The notes: generated by a model from the sequence alone, not told the origin. A stretch of 64,000 nucleotides of DNA from Cellulomonas wangleii (GCF_018388445.1 NZ_CP074405.1:1860001-1924000), one strand, 5' to 3'. Shown: positions 55,405 to 63,537, counted from the stretch's first letter. Made by a program: numbers and translations.

Positions 55405-56240
55405 CACCGCGACGCCCTCCTGCCGGTGCCGGCACCCGTCCCGGGCAGGCCGCCGAGCCACCGCCCGCGCAGCGCGACCAGCACGGTCACCGAGAGCGCC
55501 AGCAGCAGCACCGACATCGCCACCGCCTGGTCGGGTGCGGTGTCCATCGCCTGGTAGACCGCCAGCGGCATCGTGCGGGTGGTCCCGGGGAAGCTGCCGG
55601 CGAACGTCACGGTGGCCCCGAACTCGCCGAGCGCCCGCGTGAAGCAGAGCGCGGCACCCGCGGCGACGCCCGGGGCGACGGCGGGCAGGGTGACCCGGCG
55701 CAGCACGTACCCGGGCGACGCGCCCAGGGTCTGCGCGGCGAGCGCGCGGCGGCGGTCCGCCCCGCGCAGGGCGCCCTCGACCGCCAGCACGAGGAACGGC
55801 AGGGACACGAACACCTGGGCCAGGACGACGGCGACGGACGTGAACGGCACGCTCACGCCGGTCCACGCGTGCAGCGCGCCGCCGAGCAGTCCCCGCCGCC
55901 CCAGCAGCAGCAGCAGGGCGACGCCGCCGACCACGGGCGGCAGCACCAGGGGCACGGTCACCAGTGCGCGCAGCAGCCGGACGCCGCGCAGGTCGTCGTG
56001 CGCGAGCACCCACGCCAACGGGACGCCCACGAGCAAGGACACCCCTGTCGCCGCCGTGGCGGTGCCGAGCGACAGACGCAGCGCCTGCAGCACGGCGGGG
56101 TCGGCGACGAGCGCGGGCAGGTCGCCCCAGGGTGTCGCCAGCAGCAGCGCGACGAGCGGGAGCACGAGAACCGCGACGCCCGCGGCGGCCGCGAGGACCA
56201 GTGCCCACGAGGCCGGCGAGCCGGTGGTCCGGGCGCTCAC
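55404..56240 (-). CDS. modB: Molybdate ABC transporter permease
   Basis: 278 residues, six hydrophobic segments. The EAA loop is in AAQTLGASPGYVLRRVTLPA, followed by VAAGAALCFTRALGEFGATV and FAGSFPGTTRTMPLAVYQAM, typical of ModB. It forms the membrane channel of the molybdate importer. GTG 56240 overlaps the modA stop by 4 bp. Family confusion with sulfate permease CysT is possible, but neighbours and MobA/Moa genes favour molybdate. Confidence 0.93.
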   Translation of the reverse strand: MSARTTGSPASWALVLAAAAGVAVLVLPLVALLLATPWGDLPALVADPAVLQALRLSLGTATAATGVSLLVGVPLAWVLAHDDLRGVRLLRALVTVPLVLPPVVGGVALLLLLGRRGLLGGALHAWTGVSVPFTSVAVVLAQVFVSLPFLVLAVEGALRGADRRRALAAQTLGASPGYVLRRVTLPAVAPGVAAGAALCFTRALGEFGATVTFAGSFPGTTRTMPLAVYQAMDTAPDQAVAMSVLLLALSVTVLVALRGRWLGGLPGTGAGTGRRASR

Positions 56241-57022
56241 GGCGGGCCGAACCCGGCCGCGGCGAACGCCCGGCGTCCCTCGGGGCCCGTCAGCAGCGTG
56301 ACGAAGGCCGCGGCCGCGGCGGGGTGCGGGGCACCGGGGACCACGAGCGCGGGGTGCGCGGTGGGGACGTCCGCGGCCTGCGGGACGTCGACGCCCTCGA
56401 CGGCACCGTCGGCCGCGAGCACGTCCGTGCGGTACACCAGGCCCGCGTCGGCCTCGTCGAGGACCAGCCGGGTCAGGACGGCACGCACGTCGCGCTCGAG
56501 GGTGTCGGGCGCGGCGACGACTCCCGCCCGCGCCAGGACGTCCGCGGCGACCGCCCCGCAGGGGACCTGCGGGGCGCACAGCGCGACCGTCAGGTCCGGG
56601 TCGGCGAGGTCCGTGAGCGACTCGACGCCGCCGGGGTTGCCGGCCGGCACGGCGAGCTGGAGGTGGTTCGTCGCCACGACGACGGGGTCGCCGCCGAGCG
56701 CGCCGGTGACGGTGACCATCGTGTCGTCGCTCGCGGTGAGCAGGACGTCCGCCGGCGCACCGGCGACCACCTGGGCGGCGAGCGTCGCACTGGACCCGAA
56801 GGCGGTCTCGACGCGCAGCCCGGGGTGCTCCGCCTCGGCCCGCTCCGCCAGGGCCGTCACCACGTCCGTCAGGGACGCGGCCGCCAGGACCACGAGCCGA
56901 CCCTCGACCCGGCCGGCGGAGGGGTCGTCGCCCGCGCTCGCGGCGCCGGTGGTCGTGCAGCCGCCGAGTGCCACGGCCACGCCCAGCAGCGCGGCCGTGA
57001 GGACCGGCACGCGGCGCGTCAC
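56237..57022 (-). CDS. modA: Molybdate-binding lipoprotein
   Basis: 261 residues. An N-terminal lipoprotein signal ends in a lipobox LGGC with lipidated Cys22. The mature part has VVLAAASLTDVVTALAERAE, TAFGSSATLAAQVVAGAPAD, DVLLTASDDTMVTVTGALGG and DEADAGLVYRTDVLAADGAV, the periplasmic-binding fold of ModA with Ser residues (AAAS, GSS) that bind the oxyanion. It captures molybdate outside the membrane. GTG 57022 overlaps the TOBE gene stop (GTGA). Confidence 0.94.
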   Translation of the reverse strand: MTRRVPVLTAALLGVAVALGGCTTTGAASAGDDPSAGRVEGRLVVLAAASLTDVVTALAERAEAEHPGLRVETAFGSSATLAAQVVAGAPADVLLTASDDTMVTVTGALGGDPVVVATNHLQLAVPAGNPGGVESLTDLADPDLTVALCAPQVPCGAVAADVLARAGVVAAPDTLERDVRAVLTRLVLDEADAGLVYRTDVLAADGAVEGVDVPQAADVPTAHPALVVPGAPHPAAAAAFVTLLTGPEGRRAFAAAGFGPP

Positions 57023-57417
57023 CGGCGCTCGACGTGCTCGACGGCGACGTTCGTCGCCTTCACGGACGCGACCGCGACGACCCCGGGCTCGAGCCCCAGC
57101 TCGTCGGCGGCCTCGCGGCTGATGAGCGACACCACGCGGTACGGCCCGGCCTGGATCTCGACCTGGGCCATCACGGTGTCCCGCACGACCCGGGTGACGA
57201 TGCCACGCAGCCGGTTGCGCGTGGAGCGGTGCTCGCCGCCGGGCTCGGGCCGCGCCCCCAGCTCCTGCGCGAGACCGGCCAGGGCGAGGCCGTCGACCTC
57301 CCGGTGGCCGGACGACCCCGGGGCGGCGGCGAGCCGGCCGGAGTCGATCCAGCGGCGCACGGTGTCGTCGCTGACGCCCAGCAGGGTCGCGGCCTCGGCC
57401 ACGCGGTAGGTCGGCAC
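57019..57417 (-). CDS. Excisionase-type HTH/TOBE protein, molybdate-responsive regulator candidate
   Basis: 132 residues: an N-terminal MerR/excisionase-like HTH (TYRVAEAATLLGVSDDTVRR, WIDSGRLAAAPGSSGHREVD; about 2-50) and one TOBE/Mop domain (about 66-130, RNRLRGIVTRVVRDTVMAQV, VSLISREAADELGLEPGVVA, VKATNVAVE). The combination suggests a small molybdate- or molybdopterin-binding DNA regulator, unlike ModE, whose HTH is LysR-like. It is the first gene of the mod operon. GTG 57417 is supported by TACGAT 6 nt upstream. Confidence 0.88.
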   Translation of the reverse strand: MPTYRVAEAATLLGVSDDTVRRWIDSGRLAAAPGSSGHREVDGLALAGLAQELGARPEPGGEHRSTRNRLRGIVTRVVRDTVMAQVEIQAGPYRVVSLISREAADELGLEPGVVAVASVKATNVAVEHVERR

Positions 57418-57423
57418 GTCCCG

Positions 57424-57429
57424 ATCGTA
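57424..57429 (-). promoter_or_regulatory. -10 hexamer TACGAT of the leaderless mod operon
   Basis: Minus-strand TACGAT ends 6 nt before GTG 57417. The 94-bp divergent region is shared with moaE. Confidence 0.6.
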
Positions 57430-57499
57430 GGGGCGCTGCCGCACCTGCGGACAGCGCGCGGGGCGGCGCACCGCACCTGCGGCACTGGTGGCGCAACCC

Positions 57500-57505
57500 T
57501 AGGCT
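57500..57505 (+). promoter_or_regulatory. -10 hexamer TAGGCT of leaderless moaE
   Basis: TAGGCT ends 6 nt before GTG 57512; no ribosome site. Confidence 0.6.
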
Positions 57506-57511
57506 GGCGCG

Positions 57512-57967
57512 GTGACCGGACCCGAGGACCGCCCGTACGAGCCCGCACGCCGCGTGCTCACCGCGCGCGTGACCCCCGACCCCGTGGACGTCGACGCGCT
57601 GGCCCGCGCGGTGCAGGACGCCGCCGCCGGCGCGGTCGTGACCTTCGCCGGCGTGGTGCGCGACCACGACCGGGGACGGGGCGTGACCGGGCTGGAGTAC
57701 GTCGCCCATCCCGACGCGCAGGACGTGGTGGAGCGTGTCGTGGCCGACGTCGTCGCCCGCAGCCGCGTCGACGCGGTCGCCTGCGTCCACCGCGTCGGCA
57801 CACTGGCCGTGGGGGAGTGCGCCCTGGGCGTGGCGGTGTCGGCCGCCCACCGGCAGGACGCGTTCGCGGCCGCCGCGCTGCTGGTCGACGAGGTCAAGGC
57901 CCACCTGCCGGTGTGGAAGCGCCAGGACCTCACGGCGGGCGGTCACGAGTGGGTCGGCAGCGCCTGA
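57512..57967 (+). CDS. moaE: Molybdopterin synthase catalytic subunit
   Basis: 151 residues: GAVVTFAGVVRDHDRGRGVT (with the conserved Arg-Asp-His), LEYVAHPDAQDVVERVVADV and HRVGTLAVGECALGVAVSAA, then VDEVKAHLPVWKRQDLTAGG with the catalytic Lys residues. With MoaD thiocarboxylate it converts cPMP to molybdopterin. It is a single gene, convergent with moaD (4 nt apart), although the two proteins form one heterotetramer. Confidence 0.95.
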   Translation: MTGPEDRPYEPARRVLTARVTPDPVDVDALARAVQDAAAGAVVTFAGVVRDHDRGRGVTGLEYVAHPDAQDVVERVVADVVARSRVDAVACVHRVGTLAVGECALGVAVSAAHRQDAFAAAALLVDEVKAHLPVWKRQDLTAGGHEWVGSA

Positions 57968-57971
57968 CGGC

Positions 57972-58286
57972 TCAGCCGCCTGCGAACGGCGGCAGCACGT
58001 CGACACGGGAGGGCGCGCCCAGGGGCTCGCCACGGTCCCGGTGCAGCACCCCGTCCACCAGCAGGGCGCACCGCGCCGCCACGTCCCGCAGCGCGGCTCC
58101 GTGGCGTGCGGCGAGCGCGTCGAGCAAGGTGCCGACCGTGGCGCCCGCGGGCACGGGCACCTGCTCGCTGTCGACCCCCGCGGCCTCGGCGGCCGCCGCG
58201 AAGTAGCGCACCTCCACCGTGGTCGCCAACGCGCCGAACGACGGCGCCGGCGGGGTCCCGGCCGTGGGCGACGGGGTGCTCGTCAT
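57972..58286 (-). CDS. moaD: Molybdopterin synthase sulfur carrier subunit
   Basis: 104 residues of the ubiquitin-like MoaD/ThiS fold ending in the essential Gly-Gly (VDVLPPFAGG). EVRYFAAAAEAAGVDSEQVP, VGTLLDALAARHGAALRDVA and CALLVDGVLHRDRGEPLGAP match the family. An N-terminal extension of about 22 Pro/Thr residues is unusual but follows a good ribosome site (GGAGGA), so ATG 58286 is kept. The Gly-Gly is adenylated by the MoeB-type protein at 61.7-62.9 kb. It follows moaA with 4 nt between. Confidence 0.92.
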   Translation of the reverse strand: MTSTPSPTAGTPPAPSFGALATTVEVRYFAAAAEAAGVDSEQVPVPAGATVGTLLDALAARHGAALRDVAARCALLVDGVLHRDRGEPLGAPSRVDVLPPFAGG

Positions 58287-58290
58287 GCCG

Positions 58291-59340
58291 TCATCCTCCG
58301 ATCGCGCTCATGGTCCGGGCGGGCTGCAGGAAGGTCGGGTCGTCGATGCCGTGGCCGGCGGCCTTGCCGCGCATCGCGGCCCGCCAGGCGTCGGCGACCG
58401 CGTCGTCGTCGGCCCCGCCGCGCAGCAGCCCGCGAAGGTCGTCCTCGTCACGCGCGAACAGGCAGCTGCGGACCTGGCCGTCGGCCGTCAGGCGCGTGCG
58501 GTCGCACGCCCCGCAGAACGGCCGCGTCACCGAGCCGATCACCCCGACCGTCGCGCCCGGGTGCCCGGCGACGTGCCACGTCTCGGCCGGCGCCCCGGCC
58601 CGGGCACCGTCCGGCTCCGCGACGAGCTCGAACGCCGCCGACAGCGTGTCGAGGATCTCGCGCGCCGTCACCAGGTCCTCCCGCCGCCACGACCCGTGCG
58701 GGCCCAGCGGCATCTGCTCGATGAAGCGCAGGTGGTACCCGTGCGCGAGCGCCCAGGTGAGCAGCGGGACGGCCTCGTCGTCGTTGACGCCGCGCACGAG
58801 CACCGCGTTGACCTTCACGGGCGCCAGCCCCGCCGCCGCGGCGGCTGCCAGGCCCGCCAGCACGTCGGCGTGCCGGTCGCGGCGCGCGATCACCGCGAAC
58901 CGCTGCGGGTCCAGGGAGTCCAGCGACACGTTGACGCGGCCGAGGCCGGCGGCGGCGAGCGCGTGCGCGCGCTTGTCCAGCCCCAGCCCGTTGGTGGTCA
59001 GGGCCGTGCGCACCGGGACGTCGTCGGCCGTGCGCAGGGCCGCCGTCGCGCCGACGATGCCCTCCAGGCCGCGCCGCAGCAGCGGCTCGCCGCCCGTGAA
59101 CCGGACCTCGCGCACGCCGAGCAGCTCGACACCGATCCGCACCAGGCGCACCACCTCGGCGTCGGTGAGGACGGTGTCGTCCGGTGCCCACGGCAGCCCC
59201 TCGGCGGGCATGCAGTACGTGCAGCGCAGGTTGCAGCGGTCCGTCAGCGAGACCCGCAGGTCGGTGGCCACCCGGCCGTACCGGTCCACCAGCCCCCCCG
59301 TCGGCCGCGAGGTGGCACCGCCCCCGCTCACGGCTCCCAT
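58291..59340 (-). CDS. moaA: GTP 3-prime,8-cyclase
   Basis: 349 residues, radical SAM. The N-terminal cluster is bound by DRCNLRCTYCMPAEGLPW (CX3CX2C), the C-terminal cluster by FCGACDRTRLTADGQVRSCL (CX2C...C), and the protein ends in Gly-Gly (TMSAIGG), all required for function. RFTGGEPLLRRGLEGIV is the SAM site. It performs the first step from GTP to cyclic pyranopterin with MoaC. ATG 59340 is supported by TATCAT ending 6 nt upstream. moaD follows in the same operon. Confidence 0.97.
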   Translation of the reverse strand: MGAVSGGGATSRPTGGLVDRYGRVATDLRVSLTDRCNLRCTYCMPAEGLPWAPDDTVLTDAEVVRLVRIGVELLGVREVRFTGGEPLLRRGLEGIVGATAALRTADDVPVRTALTTNGLGLDKRAHALAAAGLGRVNVSLDSLDPQRFAVIARRDRHADVLAGLAAAAAAGLAPVKVNAVLVRGVNDDEAVPLLTWALAHGYHLRFIEQMPLGPHGSWRREDLVTAREILDTLSAAFELVAEPDGARAGAPAETWHVAGHPGATVGVIGSVTRPFCGACDRTRLTADGQVRSCLFARDEDDLRGLLRGGADDDAVADAWRAAMRGKAAGHGIDDPTFLQPARTMSAIGG

Positions 59341-59346
59341 CCCGCG

Positions 59347-59352
59347 ATGATA
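59347..59352 (-). promoter_or_regulatory. -10 hexamer TATCAT of leaderless moaA-moaD
   Basis: Minus-strand TATCAT ends 6 nt before ATG 59340. A leaderless start rules out a Moco riboswitch in front of moaA here. Confidence 0.6.
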
Positions 59353-59440
59353 GGGACGCCCCGTGGTGCCCGCCGTGGGGCGTCCGCTGCCCGGACGGTG
59401 CGCCGCGCCGGGCGGGCGAGGGGACCCGCGGACCCGGCAG

Positions 59441-59446
59441 TAGGTT
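59441..59446 (+). promoter_or_regulatory. -10 hexamer TAGGTT of leaderless moeA operon
   Basis: TAGGTT ends 6 nt before ATG 59453. Confidence 0.6.
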
Positions 59447-59452
59447 GGGCGC

Positions 59453-60703
59453 ATGGCCGACGTCCTGCCCGCCGGGCCCGCGCTGCCCGCCCGTGTCGTG
59501 CGCAGCCTCGACGAGCACGCGGCCGCCGTGCTGGCGCTCGGACGCCCGCTGCCCGCCGTCACCGTGCCGTCCGCGCAGGCGCGCGGGCGTGCGCTGGCCG
59601 CCGACGTGCGCAGCACCCTCGACCTGCCCCCGTGGGACAGCTCGGCGATGGACGGCTACGCCGTGCGCAGCGCGGAGCTGCACGTCGGCGGCGCGCTCGA
59701 GGTCGCCGACGACGTCGCGGCGGGGGACACCCGCGACGTCCGCCTGCCCACCGGGGCGGTGGCGCGCGTCATGACCGGCGCCCCGGTGCCGGACGGCGCC
59801 GACGCGGTCCTGCCCGTCGAGCTGACCGACGGCGGCACGCGCCGCGTCCACGTGCAGGGCGTCGTCGCGCCCGGGGCCCACGTGCGCCGTCGCGGCGAGG
59901 ACGTGCGCGCGGGTGACGTGGTGCTGCACGCCGGGGACGTGCTCGGCGCCGGGGCCGTGGGTCTGCTCGCCGCGACGGGACACGCGCACGTGGCCGTCCA
60001 CGCGCGCCCGCGCGTCGCGGTGCTGTCGACCGGGTCCGAGCTGGTGCCCCCGGGGCAGCCGCTCGCACACGGGCAGATCCACGAGTCGAACGGGCCCCAG
60101 CTCGCCGCCGCGGCCGAGGCCGCCGGTGCCGACGTCGTCGCCGTGCGGGTCGTGCGTGACGACGTCCCCGCGGTGCGCGCCGCGCTGGCGGCGCTCGTCG
60201 GTGAGGCCGACCTCGTCGTGACCACCGGAGGGGTCTCGGTCGGCGCGTACGACGTGGTCCGCGACGCGCTGCTGGCCGACGGCGCGGGCGAGCTCGTGCA
60301 CGTGCGCATGCAGCCCGGCAAGCCGCAGGCCGTCGGGGCGCTCGCGGACGGCACCCCGGTGCTCGCGCTGCCGGGCAACCCCGTCAGCTCGTTCGTGTCG
60401 TTCGAGGTGTTCGTCCGCCCGCTGCTGCGTCGCCTGCTCGGCGCGCGCCACGTGCACCGGCGCAGGCTCACCGCCGACCTCGCCGCGGACCTGCGGTCGA
60501 CGGCCGGCCGGCGGCGCCTGCTGCGCGCGCGCCTCGACTGGGGGTCGGGGCGGCCCGTGGCCGTCCTGGTCGGCGGTCCCGGGTCGCACCTGCTCGGTGC
60601 CCTGGCCGGCGCCGACGCGCTCGTCGACGTCCCCGAGGACGTCGCGCACCTGGCCGCGGGGGACCCCGTGACCGTCATCGACCTGAGGGAGCACGACGCG
60701 TGA
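59453..60703 (+). CDS. moeA: Molybdopterin molybdenumtransferase
   Basis: 416 residues: PPWDSSAMDGYAVRSAELHV (catalytic Asp-Gly-Tyr), GAVARVMTGAPVPDGADAVL, VAVLSTGSELVPPGQPLAHG, VTTGGVSVGAYDVVRDALLA and LALPGNPVSSFVSFEVFVRP. It inserts molybdate into adenylylated molybdopterin made by Mog/MogA. ATG 59453 fits the leaderless promoter. It is first in a moeA-moaC-mog operon; the stop overlaps moaC (GTGA). Confidence 0.96.
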   Translation: MADVLPAGPALPARVVRSLDEHAAAVLALGRPLPAVTVPSAQARGRALAADVRSTLDLPPWDSSAMDGYAVRSAELHVGGALEVADDVAAGDTRDVRLPTGAVARVMTGAPVPDGADAVLPVELTDGGTRRVHVQGVVAPGAHVRRRGEDVRAGDVVLHAGDVLGAGAVGLLAATGHAHVAVHARPRVAVLSTGSELVPPGQPLAHGQIHESNGPQLAAAAEAAGADVVAVRVVRDDVPAVRAALAALVGEADLVVTTGGVSVGAYDVVRDALLADGAGELVHVRMQPGKPQAVGALADGTPVLALPGNPVSSFVSFEVFVRPLLRRLLGARHVHRRRLTADLAADLRSTAGRRRLLRARLDWGSGRPVAVLVGGPGSHLLGALAGADALVDVPEDVAHLAAGDPVTVIDLREHDA

Positions 60704-61179
60704 CCCAGCCCGACCGCCTCACCCACGTCGACGCGCACGGCGCCGCGCACATGGTCGACGTCGCCGACAAGGACGTCACCGTGCGCAGCGCGCGGGCCAC
60801 CGGGCGCCTGGTCACGACCCCGCAGGTGGTCGCGCTGCTGCGGGGTGACGGCGTGCCCAAGGGCGACGCGCTCGCGGTGGCCCGCATCGCCGGTATCCAG
60901 GCGGCCAAGCGCACGCCGGACCTCGTGCCGCTGTGCCACCCGGTCGCGATCCACGGCGTGAGCGTGGACCTCGAGGTCGTCGACGACGGCGTCACGATCG
61001 ACGCGCGCGTGCGCACGGCCGACCGCACGGGCGTCGAGATGGAGGCCCTCACGTGCGTCGCCGCGGCCGGCCTGACCCTCGTCGACATGGTCAAGGCGGT
61101 CGACCGCGGCGCCCACCTCACCGACCTGCGCGTCGAGGAGAAGTCGGGCGGCCGCAGCGGGACGTGGACCCGTGCCTGA
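60700..61179 (+). CDS. moaC: Cyclic pyranopterin monophosphate synthase
   Basis: 159 residues: THVDAHGAAHMVDVADKDVT, then GIQAAKRTPDLVPLCHPVAI (conserved LCHP) and GVEMEALTCVAAAGLTLVDM with KAVDRGA. It converts the MoaA product to cPMP. GTG 60700 overlaps the moeA stop; its own last codons overlap mog by 8 bp. The C-terminal VEEKSGGRSG tail is standard. Confidence 0.96.
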   Translation: MTQPDRLTHVDAHGAAHMVDVADKDVTVRSARATGRLVTTPQVVALLRGDGVPKGDALAVARIAGIQAAKRTPDLVPLCHPVAIHGVSVDLEVVDDGVTIDARVRTADRTGVEMEALTCVAAAGLTLVDMVKAVDRGAHLTDLRVEEKSGGRSGTWTRA

Positions 61180-61675
61180 GCCGACGGACGCCACCACGCC
61201 GTGCGCCGTGGTCGTCACCGTGTCCGACCGGGCCGCCGCCGGCACGTACGACGACGTCTCCGGGCCCGTGCTCGTCGACGGGCTGCGGGCGCTGGGGCTG
61301 CGGGTCGCGGACCGGGTGGTCGTCCCCGACGGCATGCCCGTGGAGCGCGCGCTGCGTCAGGCGGTGGCGTCCGGCGCGGCCCTCGTGCTGACCACCGGCG
61401 GGACGGGCCTGGGCCCGCGCGACCTGACGCCCGAGGCGACCCTGGCGGTGGTGGACCGCACCGTGCCCGGGATCGCCGAGGCGCTGCGCGCGGACGGCGT
61501 GCGCCGCGGTGTGCCCGGTGCGCTGCTGTCGCGCGGCGTCGCCGGGGTGGCGGGTCGCACGCTGGTGGTCAACGTCGCGGGGTCGCCCGGTGCCGCGCGC
61601 GACGCGCTCGAGGTGCTCGCAGGCGTGCTGCCGCACGCCCTGTCCCAGCTGGCGGGGGGCGACCACCCCGGCTGA
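61172..61675 (+). CDS. mog: Molybdopterin adenylyltransferase (MoaB/Mog family)
   Basis: 167 residues: CAVVVTVSDRAAAGTYDDVS, LVLTTGGTGLGPRDLTPEAT (TGGTG nucleotide motif) and GVPGALLSRGVAGVAGRTLV with NVAGSPGAA. It adenylylates molybdopterin before metal insertion by MoeA. GTG 61172 lies within the moaC end; overlap of 8 bp. It converges on the moeB-like gene, 10 nt away, without a visible terminator. Confidence 0.94.
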   Translation: MPEPTDATTPCAVVVTVSDRAAAGTYDDVSGPVLVDGLRALGLRVADRVVVPDGMPVERALRQAVASGAALVLTTGGTGLGPRDLTPEATLAVVDRTVPGIAEALRADGVRRGVPGALLSRGVAGVAGRTLVVNVAGSPGAARDALEVLAGVLPHALSQLAGGDHPG

Positions 61676-61685
61676 GCGGGCGGTG

Positions 61686-62900
61686 TCAGGCGGTGTCGGG
61701 CCCCGCGGGTGTCCGCGCCCACGCGGCCACCCCGCCGGGCAGGTGCCGCGCGTCCCTGACACCGGCCGCACGGGCCAGGGCGGCCGCGTGCGCGGACCTG
61801 CTCCCCACCCGGCAGACGAGCACGAGGGGCCGGTCGAGGTCGAGCCCCGCGAGCGTCGTCTCGGACACGAACTGCGCGAACGGCACGTGGCGGGCTCCGG
61901 GGAACGGCAGCGCTGCGACCTCGACCGCGTCGCGCAGGTCGACGACGTCGGCGTCGTCGGCCGCCACGACGTCGCCGGTGCGCACGTCCCGCGGCGCCGG
62001 GCGCCCGGCGGGAGCGCCTGGGGGAGCGTCTGCGGGAGCGCCCGTAGGGGCGTCGGCGCGCCGCACTGGTGACGGGGCGTCCGTCGCGCCGCCCGCGCCG
62101 TCGCGCCGGGAGTCACCCGCGCGGCGGCGCACCGGCACGTCGTGCCACGTGCCCGCGAACGCGTCGTGCACCACGACCCGGCCCAGCAGCGTCCGGCCGG
62201 CGCCGCACACGAGGCGGACGACCTCGAGCGCCATCGCCGCACCGGCGGCCGCGCAGACCGCGCCCAGCACGCCGTCGACGGCGCACGGGGGGACGGTGCC
62301 GTCCGGCGGCGGGCCGCCGAACACGTCGCGCAGCGTGACGCCCTCACCGACCGGGGGCGTCGACCAGAACGTGCTCACCTGGGCGTGCCCCCGCTGCAGC
62401 GAGCCCCACACCCACGGCAGCCCGAGCCCCGCGCACACGTCGTCGAGCAGGTAGCGGGTCGCGAAGTTGTCGCTGCCGTCCACGACGAGGTCGTACCCCG
62501 CCAGCAGGGTGCGGGCGTTGTCGGCGTCCAGCCGCACCGGGTGCGCACGGACGTCCAGCGCCGGGTCGAGGGCGCGGACCGCGTCGGCGGCCGAGTCGAC
62601 CTTGCGGCGCCCGACGTCGGCCGCACCGTGCACCACCTGGCGCTGCAGGTTGGAGACCTCGACCACGTCGTCGTCGACGATCCCCAGCGTGCCCACCCCC
62701 GCGGCGGCGAGGTACAGGAGCACGGGCGAGCCCAGCCCGCCGGCGCCGACGACGAGCACGCGCGCCGCCAGGAGCCGGCGCTGGCCCGCCTCGCCGACCT
62801 CGGCGAGCGCCAGGTGCCGCGCGTAGCGGGCCACCTGGCCCGGCGTGAGCGGGGGACCGGGCTCGACGAGCGGCGGGAGCGGGGCGCCCGCGGGGCTCAC
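61686..62900 (-). CDS. moeB: MoeB/ThiF-type adenylyltransferase with C-terminal rhodanese domain
   Basis: 404 residues. The E1-like domain (about 20-260) has ARVLVVGAGGLGSPVLLYLA, DDDVVEVSNLQRQVVHGAAD and VVDGSDNFATRYLLDDVCA, with a Cys in TVPPCAVDGVLGAVC; the two zinc CXXC pairs of E. coli MoeB are not seen. A Pro/Ala-rich linker (about 275-310) leads to a rhodanese domain with active Cys in LVLVCRVGSRSAHA. It should adenylate the MoaD Gly-Gly and supply sulfur. GTG 62900 overlaps the cupin gene stop. Confidence 0.92.
   Translation of the reverse strand: MSPAGAPLPPLVEPGPPLTPGQVARYARHLALAEVGEAGQRRLLAARVLVVGAGGLGSPVLLYLAAAGVGTLGIVDDDVVEVSNLQRQVVHGAADVGRRKVDSAADAVRALDPALDVRAHPVRLDADNARTLLAGYDLVVDGSDNFATRYLLDDVCAGLGLPWVWGSLQRGHAQVSTFWSTPPVGEGVTLRDVFGGPPPDGTVPPCAVDGVLGAVCAAAGAAMALEVVRLVCGAGRTLLGRVVVHDAFAGTWHDVPVRRRAGDSRRDGAGGATDAPSPVRRADAPTGAPADAPPGAPAGRPAPRDVRTGDVVAADDADVVDLRDAVEVAALPFPGARHVPFAQFVSETTLAGLDLDRPLVLVCRVGSRSAHAAALARAAGVRDARHLPGGVAAWARTPAGPDTA
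62010..62045. repeat. Three 12-bp repeats encoding the MoeB-rhodanese linker
   Basis: GGGAGCGCCTGG, GGGAGCGTCTGC and GGGAGCGCCCGT in perfect register. On the minus strand they encode an Ala-Pro-Thr/Pro-Gly repeat in the interdomain linker, so the unit is a multiple of three and can change length without a frameshift. Confidence 0.75.
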
Positions 62901-63238
62901 CCGTGCGACCCCGTCGCGACCCCCGTCACCGTGGTCAGCAGCACGACGCTGTCCTCGAGCGCCTGCACGGCGTGCCGCTCGTGGGTGAGCTCCCAGAGCT
63001 CACCGGCGCCGACCTCCTGCTGCACGTCGCCGCCGACCTCGACGCGGACCCGCCCGACCAGCGTCTGCAGGCTGGCGGCGGGCGGCGACGCGTGCTCGCC
63101 CAGGCGGGAGTCGGCGACGAGCGCGATGACGGTCTGGCGCAGCTCGCCGTCGTGCACGACGAGCCGGGCGCTGCGGCCGTGCGGGTCCGTGCGGGCGGCG
63201 TCGAGGAGCTCGGTGGTCAGGGCGTGGAGGTCCGGCAT
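62897..63238 (-). CDS. Cupin-fold protein
   Basis: 113 residues: a helical start (MPDLHALTTELLDAARTD) and a single cupin barrel (VHDGELRQTVIALVADSRLG, SLQTLVGRVRVEVGGDVQQE, LWELTHERHAVQALEDSVVL). Only His in ERHAV fits a metal ligand of the usual set, so metal binding is doubtful. Function unknown; it is upstream of moeB in a two-gene unit with a 4-bp overlap. ATG 63238 follows GAGGA. Confidence 0.78.
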   Translation of the reverse strand: MPDLHALTTELLDAARTDPHGRSARLVVHDGELRQTVIALVADSRLGEHASPPAASLQTLVGRVRVEVGGDVQQEVGAGELWELTHERHAVQALEDSVVLLTTVTGVATGSHG

Positions 63239-63392
63239 GGGTCGATCCTCGCAGGCGGGTCCACGCTCCGCGTCGCGGCACGCTCGTCCGCCCGCGTCGC
63301 CGGTCCTCCGCCGGACCCCGAACCGCACCCCGCGCCTCGCACCTCACCTCACACCGCGCACCGGGCCGGTGTGCGCGGAACGTTCGCGGCGG

Positions 63393-63436
63393 GTTACCGG
63401 GGGGCCACCCCGGGTGAAACACCGCGTTCCTAGCCT
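63393..63436 (+). promoter_or_regulatory. narK promoter with GlnR-like half sites
   Basis: In the 299-bp gap between the cupin gene and narK, TAGCCT (63431-63436) is a -10 hexamer, with start near 63443 and a leader of about 95 nt. GTTAC (63393-63397) and GAAAC (63416-63420) resemble the a- and b-sites of GlnR boxes, but their spacing is not canonical, so this is weak. Nothing else was recognised in the gap. Confidence 0.35.
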
Positions 63437-63537
63437 CGAGCACGACGCCGGCACCACGCGGCGCCCCCGCCGGCCCGGCCGGTACCGACGCCCGACCTCG
63501 CGTGCCCCGCACGCGGCCCGACGCCCGGAGGCTCCCC

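Noticed and set aside
54691..56208. Apparent ModB-ModC fusion frame
   Set aside because: The frame upstream of 55404 is an Arg/Ala-rich shadow of modB; modB itself is read in another frame with clear membrane segments.
62010..62045. CRISPR-like or mobile repeat
   Set aside because: Three adjacent 12-bp units without spacers, in frame inside moeB; they encode a flexible linker.
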